This document shows positions 56,701 through 64,000 of a stretch of 64,000 bases of DNA, in pieces. The position numbers and the translations under genes were made by a program. Within the stretch, counting starts at the first letter, position 1, and each line of letters starts with the position of its first letter. Source of the stretch: Telmatactis stephensoni (taxonomy: Eukaryota; Cnidaria; Anthozoa; Actiniaria; Isophelliidae); contig JALIZF010001512.1 of assembly GCA_029948255.1 (NCBI GenBank), positions 186,001-250,000 of the forward strand, in the 5' to 3' direction. Below the pieces are notes generated by a model that did not search any database, was not told the DNA's origin, and saw nothing but the letters and a program-made list of their open reading frames with translations.

Positions 56701-59700
56701 AATCAAGGTTTTCTTTAGTCAGTGAACATCAAAAAGTCTAACAAAACGAACAAGAAGGCAAGGAAAGAAAGTCTGGACCAACTAAAGAAATAGGCGGAGT
56801 TTGTTCATATATGCGTTTTCGTTTATTTAGCAAAAAAATTGTATTTTTTAATTAAGCTTATTAATTTGCTTATTGATCAGAATTCTCAAAAACTGTCCAT
56901 CTATCAATGCAGCCTTGCATAAAGACAACCTTTGAGGCATGGCCATTTTCTTCCCATAAGCGATTGAAAGTTCCATCAACACAAAACATCGAGTTAGCTC
57001 TAGTTCTACTCGTACTCGCTGGCTAACTTTCAATTCCGGCTGGCTGTGCACAGAAAAGCCAATTTGAAGTCCTTGTCTTTATCAGCCAATCAGAGCTAAT
57101 CAATATGTTGAGCGAGAGCCAATAACAAAGCGAGAAATCATCAGACGTTTTCGGTCAAAAACTCCTCCCATATCAGATCAGGTCAGAGGTCTACGAAAAC
57201 ACTTTTTCGCATGCAAAAATATTTTCTTTTTTGTGTACAGAAATCGAGGTGATCTCCACAACAAAAATAAGTCGAATAGTTATATCTTGAAGCAGATTTG
57301 AGGCTCTTTTCCCTTCCCGCGAAAATAACTTCTCTCTTTCCACGATTGGTGTTGTTTGGAAAGGTTCTTGGTGTTCGTAGTTCAATGGATCCATGTCCGG
57401 AAAAGAGAAAGCGTCCATCCAAAAGGCTCTGAAATCAATTTTTGGAAGAACAAAAACTGATGGGCAGACAAATATGTTTCAACATTCCACAAGAATAAAC
57501 AACTAGCCATGAATCACTTTTGTTGTACACCAGAAAAAGAAAGGTCAGGCAGTATCGGGAGTAGAAACGGAATCGAAAATCAAGAGTTTTTAAATCATTA
57601 TTCATATATTATGAGGAATCGTGAATGTTTAAGCTGAAAATCAGGAAGTTTGTTTCAACTTTAGCCAATCATGTTTGCTGTATCAATTAGTTAATGTGAT
57701 GTGAAAATTAGGTTGATTTTGTACTTTAACGCATCTGGCAAGGATTGTACCCGTCATCTTAGCTCGCAAATCAACCAAAAGCAGGCAGTTGCGAACAAAT
57801 GTGGTAAAAGATTTTTGTCAAGCTTTCACAACAGTGAACACCCAGACATGCATATTTTTAAAACATCACTAGCTACAAATATTTTAGCGAGCGGCTCGCG
57901 CCTTGCACTCGCAAAGACTAAAATCATTACATTCTAACTATAACAAAGCATCCAGTTGCACGCTTTTACTCACTGCAAGAGCTTTTCATAGCAATTTCCT
58001 CGTACTGAAAGGTATTGTATATACATACAGGCGCACACAAAATAAGTAACTATTCAAGAATATAAAATTTGTAAATTAATAAAAGCAGCAATTATAATAA
58101 TATAATAATAATAATATACAATTTATAAAGCAACAAAAAAACACCCTTCTGGACACCCTTTGGTTTGGTCGTTCAGCTGCAGTTTTCCTGAGGAACTTTA
58201 CCATATAAAAGAACACCTATATGTTTAAGCGTATTTTCAGAACGATATCTAATTTTAAAAACACAATAAATGGAACTTAGGGTGTACATTTGTGCTGCTT
58301 TCACTGTAAAAATCGAAATGTCGAAATAATCTAAAAAATTAAGAATTTGTAAAAAATTAACTCTCGAAAAAAATATCCTGCAAGCAAATCATGTGGGAAA
58401 AGAATTCCTGCACCGCCACAAAGGACAAAAAAAATTGTGCACAGCAAAATTGCCCAACCCCCCCAACCGGGACATCAGATAAATATATAGTATATAAAAA
58501 ACTTTACTAGTACTAATAAAAATATTTTGAGCAAAAAACTTTAGTGGTTTAGATAATGATCAAATATTTAACTCTAGATAATTATATACTAATAAATCGA
58601 AAATCTCGCAAAAAAGTCGATATTATTTCCTAGTACAGTACTATTATATACTAGTAAATCGGATATCTCGCAAAAAGAAATCGACTTTTTTGCGAGATTT
58701 TGTACCAGTATATTAATATAAGATACTCAGAAATCGAAAATCTCGCAAAAAAAATCGACTTTTTTGCGAGATTTTGTACCAGTATATTAATATAAGATAC
58801 TAAGAAATCGAAAATCTCGCAAAAAGAAATCGACTTTTTTGCGAGATTTTGTACCAGTATATTAATATAAGATACTCAGAAATCGAAAATCTCGCAAAAA
58901 GAAATCGACTTTTTTGCGAGATTTTGTACCAGTATATCAATATAAGATACTAAGAAATCGAAAATCTGGCAAAAAGAAATCGACTTTTTTGCGAGATTTT
59001 GTACCAGTATATTAATATAAGACACTAAGAAATCGAAAATCTCGCAAAAAGAAATCGACTTTTTTGCGAGATTTTGTACCAGTATATTAATATAAGATAC
59101 TAAGAAATCGAAAATCTCGCAAAAAGAAATCGACTTTTTTGCGAGATTTTGTACCAGTATATTAATATAAGATACTAAGAAATCGAAAATCTCGCAAAAA
59201 GAAATCGACTTTTTTGCGAGATTTTTTACCAGTATATTAATATAAGATACTAAGAAATCGAAAATCTGGCAAAAAGAAATCGACTTTTTTGCGAGATTTT
59301 GTACCAGTATATTAATATAAGATACTCAGAAAATGCCAAATCTCGCTAAAAGAAATCGACTTTTTTGCGAGATTTTGTACCAGTATATTAATATAAGATA
59401 CTAAGAAATCGAAAATCTCGCAAAAAGAAATCGACTTTTTTGCGAGATTTTGTACCAGTATATTAATATAAGATACTAAGAAATCGAAAATCTGGCAAAA
59501 AGAAATCGACTTTTTTGCGAGATTTTGTACCAGTATATTAATATAAGACACTAAGAAATCGAAAATCTCGCAAAAAGAAATCGACTTTTTTGCGAGATTT
59601 TGTACCAGTATATTAATATAAGATACTAAGAAATCGAAAATCTCGCAAAAAGAAATCGACTTTTTTGCGAGATTTTGTACCAGTATATTAAATAAATATA

Positions 59701-62700
59701 AAATACTCAGAAAATGCCAAATCTCGCAAAAAGAAATCGACTTTTTTGCGAGATTTTGTACCAGTATATTAATATAAGATACTCAGAAATCGAAAATCTC
59801 GCAAAAAGAAATCGACTTTTTTGCGAGATTTTGTACCAGTATATTAATATAAGATACTAAGAAATCGAAAATCTCGCAAAAAGAAATCGACTTTTTTGCG
59901 AGATTTTTTACCAGTATATTAATATAAGATACTAAGAAATCGAAAATCTGGCAAAAAGAAATCGACTTTTTTTGCGAGATTTTGTACCAGTATATTAATA
60001 TAAGATACTCAGAAAATGCCAAATCTCGCTAAAAGAAATCGACTTTTTTGCGAGATTTTGTACCAGTATATTAATATAAGATACTAAGAAATCGAAAATC
60101 TCGCAAAAAGAAATCGACTTTTTTGCGAGATTTTGTACCAGTATATTAAAATCAGTATTTTTTGTCCGACAACCCTGCCCGTGCTGATAGATTCCTCTAT
60201 GACGACTCAAAGCCAAAATCGCATGACGACAGCAACATCCCATATCAGTTGATGCAAAAGCGAGGAAAATGAAAATGGAACACGAAGACAACCTCTTCAC
60301 TAAAGACACTGGTCAACTCCAAATTAAACTGGATTGAGCTGCCATCAGATCACATCTTCGACGTTGACAAATGCTATCATATAACGTCTGGTATTGAGAA
60401 AGATGTTGTCCGCGCCTTACTGAAGAATTAGACACTGCATTTTCCAAGTACCAGAGTACATATCACGGGCTCAAAATCTAGCAGACAAAAAAAGGCAAAA
60501 AGGAGAAGGGTCAAAGCTTTATAAGAGAAAAGAAGGAACAGCTGAGCTTCTATTATTTAGGCCCACGGAGATCCTATAAACAATGACTGTGAACCATCAA
60601 TATTGGAGTACCCCATGTACAATCAATCAGCAAGGAAACTTCAATTTTTGTTTACATCAAAAACGTACTGGCCTATTCCAAAGACCATGTGCATTTTAGA
60701 TAAAACGTGACCCCCTTTGTCAAATTATTTATTTACTTTGAGCCCACCCTATATTACCATCAATTTTCAGGTGTTTACCAGTAGTATTTTGATGATCGAT
60801 TTTGACAAAACTTCAAAAGTTATTTTGCGAAAGTTGGAATTTTTTCTCGTTCTTTACTTCTCGAGTCACCAAATTTAATTTAATAGTTTTGTTAAGTTTT
60901 TCGGGATTTATTCAAAATCCCTCTCATAAAACGTTCTGAATTTGAGTTAGTTAACTGTGCAAGAAAGTGAAGTTTAACACCTATATAGCCATTTTTCTCA
61001 TCGAAAACGGGAGATATTTTAGGAAAACTGAATTCAATGATTTTTGTTTTTCGTTGCCATAGCAACGCGTCATGGAAAAATATTGACATCAATCAAATCT
61101 TCATGATCAATCCCTACTTAGTACCTTGTGTGAAAATTATTTTCAGATAAATGTAAGTTAACCAATTTTCAAAAATAAAATTGGAAGTTTTGTCAAAATC
61201 GATCACCAAAATACTACTGGTAAACACCTTAACTTTTGCACCCCTTTCTGGTTTTTCAGTCCCTCCTGATAATTATTGCACAGCCTCTTATATATCATAT
61301 TTAATTTACTGGTAAAAAATCTCGCAAAAAAGTCGATTTCTTTTTGCCAGATTTTCGATTTCTTAGTATCTTATATTAATATACTGGTACAAAATCTCGC
61401 AAAAAAGTCGATTTCTTTTTGCGAGATTTGGCATTTTCTGAGTACCTTATATTAATATACTGGTACAAAATCTCGCAAAAAAGTCGATTTCTTTTTGCGA
61501 GATTTTCGATTTCTTAGTATCTTATATTAATATACTGGTACAAAATCTCGCAAAAAAGTCGATTTCTTTTTGCGAGATTTGGCATTTTCTGAGTATCTTA
61601 TATTAATATACTGGTACAAAATCTCGCAAAAAAGTCGATTTCTTTTTGCGAGATTTTCGATTTCATAGTATCTTATATTAATATACTGGTACAAAATCTC
61701 GCAAAAAATCGATTTCTTTTTGCGAGATTTGGCATTTTCTGAGTATCTTATATTAATATACTGGTACAAAATCTCGCAAAAAATCGATTTCTTTTTGCGA
61801 GATTTTGCATTTTCTGAGTATCTTATATTAATATACTGAAAAAAGTCGATTTCTTTTTGCGAGATTTTCGATTTCTGAGTATTTTATATTAATATACTGG
61901 TACAAAATCTCGCAAAAAAGTCGAATATTTTTGCGAGATTTCAGATTTATTAGTATATAATCATGTAAAGTTAAACATTGATTAGTACCTAAACTACTAA
62001 AGTTTTTTGCTCAAAATTTTTTTATTAGTACTAGTAAAGTTTTTTATATAATTTATATTTATATGAATTCCCCCCCCCAACCCCCCCCCCCCCCCCCAAA
62101 AAAAAATCTAATGGTCCGTCCCTTAGATCAGATGGACTTGTTCACAACTTTTCTTACATGGAATGCTTGAACTTCAATTCTCATAATTGGCTTTCCCAAC
62201 TCAATTTTTATCTCTCCTTTATCAGTGTCTGGGGTTCTGGGTGAGCCTGCTTTAAGACTTCTAATAAGTCTCTCACTTTCAGAAGCTTGGCTCTTGGTGT
62301 TCTTGCAAACAGTTCTTGTTTGAGAGCACCACCAATGCCACGTTGGGTGTATAAATACTTAATTACACCATGCTATAGTTGTACATACAGACGTGGAATG
62401 ACAAAAACAACAGAAGAACTAAAAACTTAATGAACATGAACTAAATTATATATTCTAACGAATTCATGACACACAGAGATTTGCCTAATTTTGTTTCTAA
62501 TTTTGCAACAAGTGCATTTGATGAACTCATGAAGTAGCAAAAACATTCAGTGTCATTCTCATTATATAAATGAAAATGTTCTACAAATAGAGAACTAGTA
62601 ACTAATACCACCACTGGGGATCCACTTTATGTGCATTTTCAGATTTCACATGTTTAAACCTCAAAAAGGAGATGTCTATATCTAAACCACAAAGCTTAAA

Positions 62701-63860
62701 TTTCCATTTACAAAGAAGCGATTACCAAAATTTCAAATTAGGGGCACTTTAAACTCATTTTATTGAACTCATCCTTTTTGAAATCAGGTAAAGAATATGC
62801 TAATAAAACTATGTTATTGGCAGATCTTTGTTTACAAGTTTTGCTCATTAGCATACTTAGGCATTTCTCTTTTCAACCAAATTAACACTAAATCAACTCT
62901 TAATAATGTTCAAAAGGGTATGGTAAAATAAGGTTTCCTTGGAAATTTGAGCTTGTAAGCAAAAATGTTTGCAAGATGTGGTTTTAAAAACTCTACATTT
63001 TTTGCAGAAAATGTATATGGGCTCTTTAGTGCTTTTGCCACCAAGAAGTTTGAAAACAATTTGGAAGCTGATATCTCATGATAGTACATTGCATGCAAAG
63101 AGCTAATTTTTTTTTTGTAGATTTCTTATATAACAAAGCTCCTAAAGCTCTTCACTAATTAAGTTTGTAATTTTATCAATTTTTAACCATAATACATGTA
63201 TGCTAATGAAGCAGAATATAAACAATGATGTCTGCAAATATCATACTTGGTTGGATAGGTAGACAAGGAATATATAGAGGATATTACGTGGGTGCACAGA
63301 GATACGAATTTTATCTTCGAGTGTTGATGAGATCTCTCACAAGTGAGCGCAGCGAACGAGTGAGAGATAATCAACACAAGAAGATGAAATTCGTATCTCC
63401 AAGCACAAATGTAATATTCTGTTTAATATATAATCAACAATGAACTAGATTGTGCCGTCACCATGAAGCTCCCGAAAAACGTTAATGGCAACAGTGTTAT
63501 CTTCACATGTGAAATAACATGTTATCTTCACATGTGAAGATATCACTTTTTCGAAACAGAGAAAAATAGATAATTCATGGATGATTATATATTAAACAAT
63601 GTATCATACTTGGTTGGATAGGTAGACAGGGAATATATACAATGTATCATACTTGGTTGGATAGGTAGACAGAGAATATATACAATGGATAGGTAAACAG
63701 GGAATATACAATGTATCATACTTGGTTGGATAGGTAAACAGGGAATATACAATGTATCATACTTGGTTGGATAGGTAGACAGGGAATGGTACAACTTGTC
63801 CTCTCTGGCTAAGGTCGGCATGAAATCCTCCATAGAATGGTGTTGGAAGAAGAAATCCAT
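35476..63860 (-). CDS. ACCS: ACC-synthase-like PLP-dependent aminotransferase (ACCS type), 3' ten exons
   Basis: Fold-type I (class I/II) PLP enzyme of the 1-aminocyclopropane-1-carboxylate-synthase-like family; animal members have unsettled activity (probably lyase or aminotransferase rather than ethylene pathway). Exons in reading order: 63860-63763, 52179-52102, 50659-50559, 49725-49636, 47769-47724, 47647-47537, 46574-46544, 37482-37340, 36836-36683, 35735-35476 (1112 bp, about 370 residues with stop). All junctions are GT-AG and in phase. Landmarks in order: GFLLPTPFYGGF, CNPNNPFG (PLP-binding NPxNP), HIIMDEIYMLS (DEIY), HVIWGFSK (Schiff-base Lys), DFGVSGFRCGVL, WIHSKFLPTNHQRL, SYAGLFVWADFRE, EEEQKVFEEFLDHKV, NEAGWFRIVFA. 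The C-terminus has a Ser/Thr/Lys-rich stretch. The first exons (start, PLP-pocket N-terminal part) lie right of the window. No break was seen in the visible part. Confidence 0.94.
35985..36262. repeat. 36-bp minisatellite, about 7.5 units
   Basis: Unit contains the palindrome cactagctagtg and acagcaatcatatggaaat. Because 36 is divisible by three, a frame stays open through it (repeating EITLASEHSNHM), but this is antisense inside the last ACCS intron and is not a gene. The last unit is altered (gactgcagcacagc). Confidence 0.95.
36683..36836 (-). CDS. ACCS: ACCS-like exon 9
   Basis: 51 codons plus one base: IVPSGTLEEEQKVFEEFLDH, then KVYIGPGQSF and EAGWFRIVFATHP. GWFR carries the conserved C-terminal Arg that binds the substrate carboxylate. 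Acceptor ttggtag, donor gtactg. Confidence 0.96.
37054..37299. mobile_element. Harbinger-like MITE, 246 bp, TAA duplication
   Basis: Ends agccagcaatacacgctgca and the near-complement tgcagcatgtatcgccggct are flanked by taa at 37051-37053 and 37300-37302. It sits 40 bp downstream of the ACCS exon 8 donor. Confidence 0.9.
37340..37482 (-). CDS. ACCS: ACCS-like exon 8
   Basis: 47 codons starting WIHSKFLPTNHQRL and ending SYAGLFVWADFRE. The FLPTN-QRL and GLFVW-D motifs are family landmarks. Acceptor tttacaag, donor gtaagt. A 9.06-kb intron packed with fold-back elements precedes it, and a 246-bp MITE lies 40 bp past its donor. Confidence 0.96.
37871..38000. mobile_element. 130-bp fold-back MITE nested in the 37599 element
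   Basis: Ends tttgaccccctctctatacc and ggtatagagagggggtcaaa form exact inverted repeats. Related half-copies occur near 38985-39025, 39510-39570 and 53490-53570 (ccagaatccttttcaagaac). Confidence 0.85.
38619..38900. mobile_element. 282-bp fold-back MITE nested in the 37599 element
   Basis: agcaagagaccataatacta at 38619 is mirrored by the complement ending at 38900, with arms of roughly 115 bp including cctaaggctatttttagtaa. Confidence 0.87.
41150..41300 (+). mobile_element. tRNA-derived SINE
   Basis: A box tggcatagtgg (41164-41174) and B box ggttcgagtcc (41207-41217) form a tRNA-like head, followed by a tgtgagttgagtttgtttga body and ctccgggttctc tail. Body words recur at 41495-41560, possibly a second, truncated copy. 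Confidence 0.9.
41682..41935. repeat. Dispersed repeat, copy 2 (partner 12510-12812)
   Basis: Aligns with 12510-12812 through tatcaaacgtctagttatca, cagaattttccaagtttgac and ttctaatgaattattaatga, but has lost part of the left hairpin. Confidence 0.75.
42492..42610 (-). CDS. Possible first coding exon of an unidentified nested gene
   Basis: An acceptor-like atcttag is followed by a short leader and an ATG (42593-42595) opening 34 codons, MESTNTLGIGFTDTADEKVK then QTRFSMWLVFVWIY, and a perfect gtaagt donor. The end looks like the start of a membrane helix. A possible untranslated exon ends at 43478 with a gtaagc donor. No following exon was recognised, so this could be a real gene inside the ACCS intron, a dead gene fragment or chance. 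Confidence 0.3.
43671..43980. repeat. Perfect inverted repeat, 119-bp arms, 72-bp spacer
   Basis: Arms 43671-43789 and 43862-43980 appear identical in complement (starting caggtagcccaagctcacta). Lack of divergence suggests recent formation or gene conversion. It lies just upstream of the candidate untranslated exon ending at 43478. Confidence 0.93.
44177..44308. repeat. 132-bp palindrome
   Basis: aaattcattggctcgactcg is mirrored at the other end with minor differences; the centre carries repeated gcgatatcgc words. Probably a MITE. Confidence 0.85.
44385..44530. repeat. Hairpin-ended dispersed repeat, copy 3, with acacttac microsatellite
   Basis: Contains tccgaattac, a cacttacacacttacacac run, gatgacataatg and the terminal hairpin ggttactggc-gccagtaacc followed by cacaaaaat, as in the copies at 29850 and 31940. 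Confidence 0.72.
44785..45477 (-). mobile_element. Harbinger element deletion derivative, 693 bp, TAA duplication
   Basis: Ends aggcgctgttaccctgtgca and the complement of gcacagtgcaacaacgcct are flanked by taa at 44782-44784 and 45478-45480. The inside keeps the start of a PIF/Harbinger transposase (next entry), then jumps to the 3' end, so it arose by internal deletion of an autonomous element. Confidence 0.93.
45170..45322 (-). pseudogene. Harbinger (HARBI1-like) transposase N-terminal remnant
   Basis: From the ATG at 45322 the frame reads MAAIRKVGAIMAMLL, DEEVPKEQRNRV, TWTRPWIARREEKGLYHQLV. The W-RPW--RRE-KG-YH-LV pattern is characteristic of HARBI1-family proteins just before the nuclease domain. 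No DDE residues remain; the sequence after about residue 50 is from the element's far end. Confidence 0.85.
45981..46128. mobile_element. 148-bp MITE with 9-bp target duplication
   Basis: Ends taccctgggttccaggggtt and the near-complement (cccctggagcccagtgta) are flanked by identical cacatacgg at 45972-45980 and 46129-46137. The 9-bp duplication suggests a Mutator-like element. Confidence 0.9.
46544..46574 (-). CDS. ACCS: ACCS-like exon 7 (31-bp micro-exon)
   Basis: Reads CLLMNLITDK plus one base that completes Glu with the next exon. Length and phase fill exactly the 11-residue gap expected between the TQ and EW positions of the family. Acceptor tttgctag, donor gtatgt. Being so short it is less certain than its neighbours. 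Confidence 0.82.
47480..47505. repeat. Poly-G tract
   Basis: A run of over 20 Gs lies about 30 bp downstream of the ACCS exon 6 donor (on the - strand a poly-C tract). Length is probably polymorphic and hard to assemble. Confidence 0.9.
47537..47647 (-). CDS. ACCS: ACCS-like exon 6
   Basis: 37 codons beginning DFGVSGFRCGVLHTWNKEVL and ending SVPTSTQ, phase 0 both ends. It carries the Arg of SGFRxG that follows the catalytic Lys in this family. Acceptor ctgtag, donor gtatgt. Confidence 0.96.
47724..47769 (-). CDS. ACCS: ACCS-like exon 5 (catalytic lysine)
   Basis: 46-bp micro-exon: completes Asn, then LPDKRRVHVIWGFSK. The final codon is the PLP-binding Lys, so the active-site motif is split exactly at an intron. 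Acceptor atcattag, donor gtgagt. Confidence 0.95.
48640..49147. mobile_element. 508-bp element with G/C-run ends, 10-bp duplication and CTGGAACAGGG repeats
   Basis: Left end cgggggggtactcc and right end ggagtactcc followed by a C-run and ggg are flanked by identical ataaatttcc at 48630-48639 and 49148-49157. Inside, tctggaacagggtat recurs six times in one orientation. Lies between ACCS exons 4 and 5. Confidence 0.9.
49636..49725 (-). CDS. ACCS: ACCS-like exon 4 (DEIY motif)
   Basis: Completes Arg, then YSLHIIMDEIYMLSIFNKGH and on to MLSFT plus two bases. The Asp of DEIY contacts the PLP pyridine nitrogen in this fold. Acceptor tttgtag, donor gtaagt. Confidence 0.96.
49915..50190. repeat. Degenerate GGTAT/GGCAT simple repeat
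   Basis: Strings of tggtatgg, ggcatgg and ggaatgg with strong strand asymmetry (G/T on +, C/A on -). It explains the low-complexity frames on both strands. Lies in the ACCS intron between exons 3 and 4. Confidence 0.85.
50559..50659 (-). CDS. ACCS: ACCS-like exon 3 (NPxNP motif)
   Basis: Reads GIKIRAVLLCNPNNPFGYIY and on to LEFAH plus two bases. CNPNNPFG is the conserved PLP-pocket loop of class I aminotransferases. Acceptor gttttag, donor gtaaag. Confidence 0.96.
51025..51125. repeat. Dispersed repeat also found at 56450-56520
   Basis: Shared block tgtggtcttcgggagttctg and aaatgctgtcttttttggcg followed by a gtttcggc word. In this copy the flanks tattgtttgttattgt and acaataacaaacgatata are inverted to each other. 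Unclassified retroelement-like fragment. Confidence 0.65.
51560..51690. repeat. (CTTT)n microsatellite
   Basis: Imperfect ctttctttctt tract with attcattc interruptions in an ACCS intron. Confidence 0.9.
52102..52179 (-). CDS. ACCS: ACCS-like exon 2
   Basis: 26 codons, PGPEEIGPFELSVYRLEKAM then EEAKHQ, phase 0 both ends. Acceptor ttattatag, donor gttaga. It is separated from exon 1 by an 11.6-kb intron holding the LINE, a SINE and the satellite fold-back. Confidence 0.93.
52299..52355. repeat. 57-bp hairpin next to ACCS exon 2
   Basis: ggcacgcagcattcgtgggt pairs with the complement ending gtgtgcc; the 7-8 bp loop is ctgcctgc-like. It lies 120 bp upstream (transcript sense) of the exon 2 acceptor. 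Confidence 0.8.
52682..52795. repeat. Cluster of GCATTATT hairpins
   Basis: gcattattattaataatgc, cagcattattaaaaataatgc and gacggcattatttgcaataatgc form overlapping hairpins within 115 bp. Confidence 0.75.
53811..54010 (+). mobile_element. tRNA-derived SINE, second family
   Basis: A box tggcacagttgg (53821-53832) and B box gagttcgatcc (53864-53874) with a body ending gcaccgtcgacctcagg. It lies directly upstream of the LINE fragment at 54065. Confidence 0.87.
54875..55108. mobile_element. Harbinger-like MITE, 234 bp, TTA duplication
   Basis: Ends agtcggtgttagacgagacg and the complement of cgtctcgtgtaacaccgcct are flanked by tta at 54872-54874 and 55109-55111. Lies within the sequence that interrupts the LINE. 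Confidence 0.9.
55121..55265. mobile_element. TA-flanked MITE, 145 bp
   Basis: Ends gagtggttttcgtatgagtg and the near-complement cactcatacgaaaacgactc are flanked by TA. The interior has several tacggttacg words. It lies only 12 bp after the Harbinger-like MITE. Confidence 0.88.
56061..58490. other. ACCS intron, no gene recognised
   Basis: Holds the second copy of the 51025 repeat at 56450-56520, a segment at 57040-57180 resembling the arm of the 7320 element (gccaatttgaagtcc, gccaatca-agc, gcgagaaa), and TA/ATA-rich simple sequence near 58080-58130. Frames present look random. Confidence 0.55.
58580..60147. repeat. 75-bp satellite, left array
   Basis: Each unit contains the palindrome ctcgcaaaaag-aaatcgactttttt-gcgag and the spacer taccagtatattaatataag. 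Variant units (ending tcagaaaatgccaaatctcg) recur at about 59332, 59712 and 60018, indicating higher-order repeats. The - strand frames (repeating INILVQNLAKKSISF) are artefacts of a 75-bp period. Confidence 0.95.
60150..61312. other. Loop region of the foldback element
   Basis: The left half (60165-60750) has a protein-like stretch on + (KLNWIELPSDHIFDVDKCYH, ITSGIEKDVVRALLKN, then stop) of unknown family, possibly captured or transposon-derived. The right half is a fold-back bounded by ggtgtttaccagtagtattt (60770) and its complement (ending 61228). Confidence 0.55.
61313..61957. repeat. 75-bp satellite, right array (inverted)
   Basis: Same unit as the left array in reverse complement. Two unit types (gatttcttagtatc and ggcattttctgagtatc) alternate through most of the array, giving a 150-bp higher-order period that is less regular on the left side. 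Confidence 0.94.
62051..63224. other. ACCS intron, poly-C then AT-rich unique sequence
   Basis: A C-run with short A interruptions (about 62070-62098) borders the foldback element. The rest is AT-rich with no recognisable gene or repeat. Confidence 0.5.
63285..63415. repeat. Fold-back hairpin element
   Basis: gagatacgaattttatcttc and its complement gaagatgaaattcgtatctc enclose a centre with a second hairpin (ctctcac with gtgagag). It interrupts the distal copy of the exon-derived minisatellite (63236-63280). Confidence 0.8.
63595..63790 (-). repeat. Minisatellite copied from an ACCS exon end and its splice donor
   Basis: About five tandem units of roughly 34-48 bp share ccctgtctacctatccaacc and aagtatgatacattgtatat on the - strand. 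The unit at 63758-63790 is the real exon 3' end (codons PVYLSNQ) with its gtatga donor. The others lie just inside the intron, and a solitary copy lies at 63236-63280. Each full copy carries the same donor sequence. Confidence 0.92.
63763..63860 (-). CDS. ACCS: ACCS-like exon 1 of the visible set
   Basis: Enters in phase 1, reads GFLLPTPFYGGFHADLSQRG then QVVPFPVYLSNQ and exits in phase 0 at gtatga. The PTPFYGGF motif is diagnostic for ACCS proteins. The last bases of this exon together with its donor are the unit of the adjacent minisatellite. Confidence 0.95.
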
Positions 63861-64000
63861 CTAGAATGGCATAGAGAACTTTATTTAAAACAAAATAACA
63901 AGATAATTGCAAAAATACCATAGAAAGAGCACAAAAATATTGCATTTTAATTAATCCTAGAAAAATGAGGTTTTGTGTTTCTAAATCTTAAGTGGCTTGT

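Larger units (their letters stand above)
58491..62050. mobile_element. Foldback-type element with inverted satellite-array arms, 3.56 kb
   Basis: Outer ends tatataaaaaactttactag and the complement (ending 62050) match for about 70 bp, including gagcaaaaaactttag. The next layer is a 75-bp satellite, in one orientation at about 58580-60147 (about 20 units) and inverted at about 61313-61957 (about 8-9 units). The 1.16-kb centre holds unrelated sequence plus an inner inverted pair (60770-60814 and 61184-61228). Arms built of tandem repeats around a non-repeated loop recall Drosophila FB/Galileo elements. Confidence 0.88.

Noticed and set aside
58580..60147. CRISPR-like array
   Set aside because: Units are continuous 75-bp satellite copies without unique spacers, in an animal genome, and occur again inverted at 61313.
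59312..60309. Repetitive 79-104 residue frames on -
   Set aside because: Translations of the satellite, kept open because 75 is divisible by three.

Overview
This window is animal nuclear DNA. It is AT-rich, has short coding exons with GT-AG introns, contains no bacterial-style gene blocks, and is unusually full of small DNA transposons and fold-back palindromes. The combination of an animal-type ACC-synthase-like aminotransferase, a LIN9 gene, a lone intronless class A GPCR gene, CR1/L2-type LINE pieces and tRNA-derived SINEs fits a cnidarian, most likely an anthozoan such as a reef coral. That placement is inference; no species is claimed.

Three genes are well supported. (1) The 3' part of a LIN9 homologue (MuvB/DREAM cell-cycle complex) runs on the + strand from 1994 to 22041. 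Eleven short exons were rebuilt by splice phase, and the gene begins left of the window. (2) An intronless class A GPCR lies on the - strand at 32824-33999. (3) An ACC-synthase-like (ACCS-type) PLP aminotransferase lies on the - strand. Ten phase-consistent exons run from 63860 down to the stop at 35476, and its 5' end lies right of the window. A first coding exon of an unidentified gene (42492-42595, -) may be nested inside the 8.8-kb ACCS intron.

Most of the DNA is introns and intergenic space filled with mobile elements. Several have boundaries proven by target-site duplications (TSDs): five TTAA-flanked elements (3472-4414, 8285-9133, 16645-17997, and 25673-27552 nested in 25492-29004), Harbinger-like elements with TTA/TAA duplications (10010-10141, 34955-35179, 37054-37299, 44785-45477, 54875-55108), Mutator-like elements with 8-10 bp duplications (4581-5127, 23968-24013, 45981-46128, 48640-49147) and TA-flanked elements (11068-11195, 24442-24568, 55121-55265). 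LINE pieces lie at 14030-14430 and 54065-56060, and tRNA-derived SINEs at 16390-16600, 21684-21930, 41150-41300 and 53811-54010.

The strongest unusual structures are: the nested pair of giant palindromes at 25492-29004, where the uninterrupted target site survives in the opposite arm; a 3.56-kb fold-back at 58491-62050 whose arms are inverted arrays of a 75-bp satellite that itself contains a palindrome; and a minisatellite at 63595-63790 formed by tandem copying of the 3' end and splice donor of an ACCS exon. Layout: 1-22041 LIN9 with intronic transposons; 22042-32823 intergenic, dominated by the giant palindromes and dispersed repeats; 32824-33999 GPCR; 34000-35475 intergenic with one palindromic MITE; 35476-64000 ACCS-like gene with very large repeat-filled introns.
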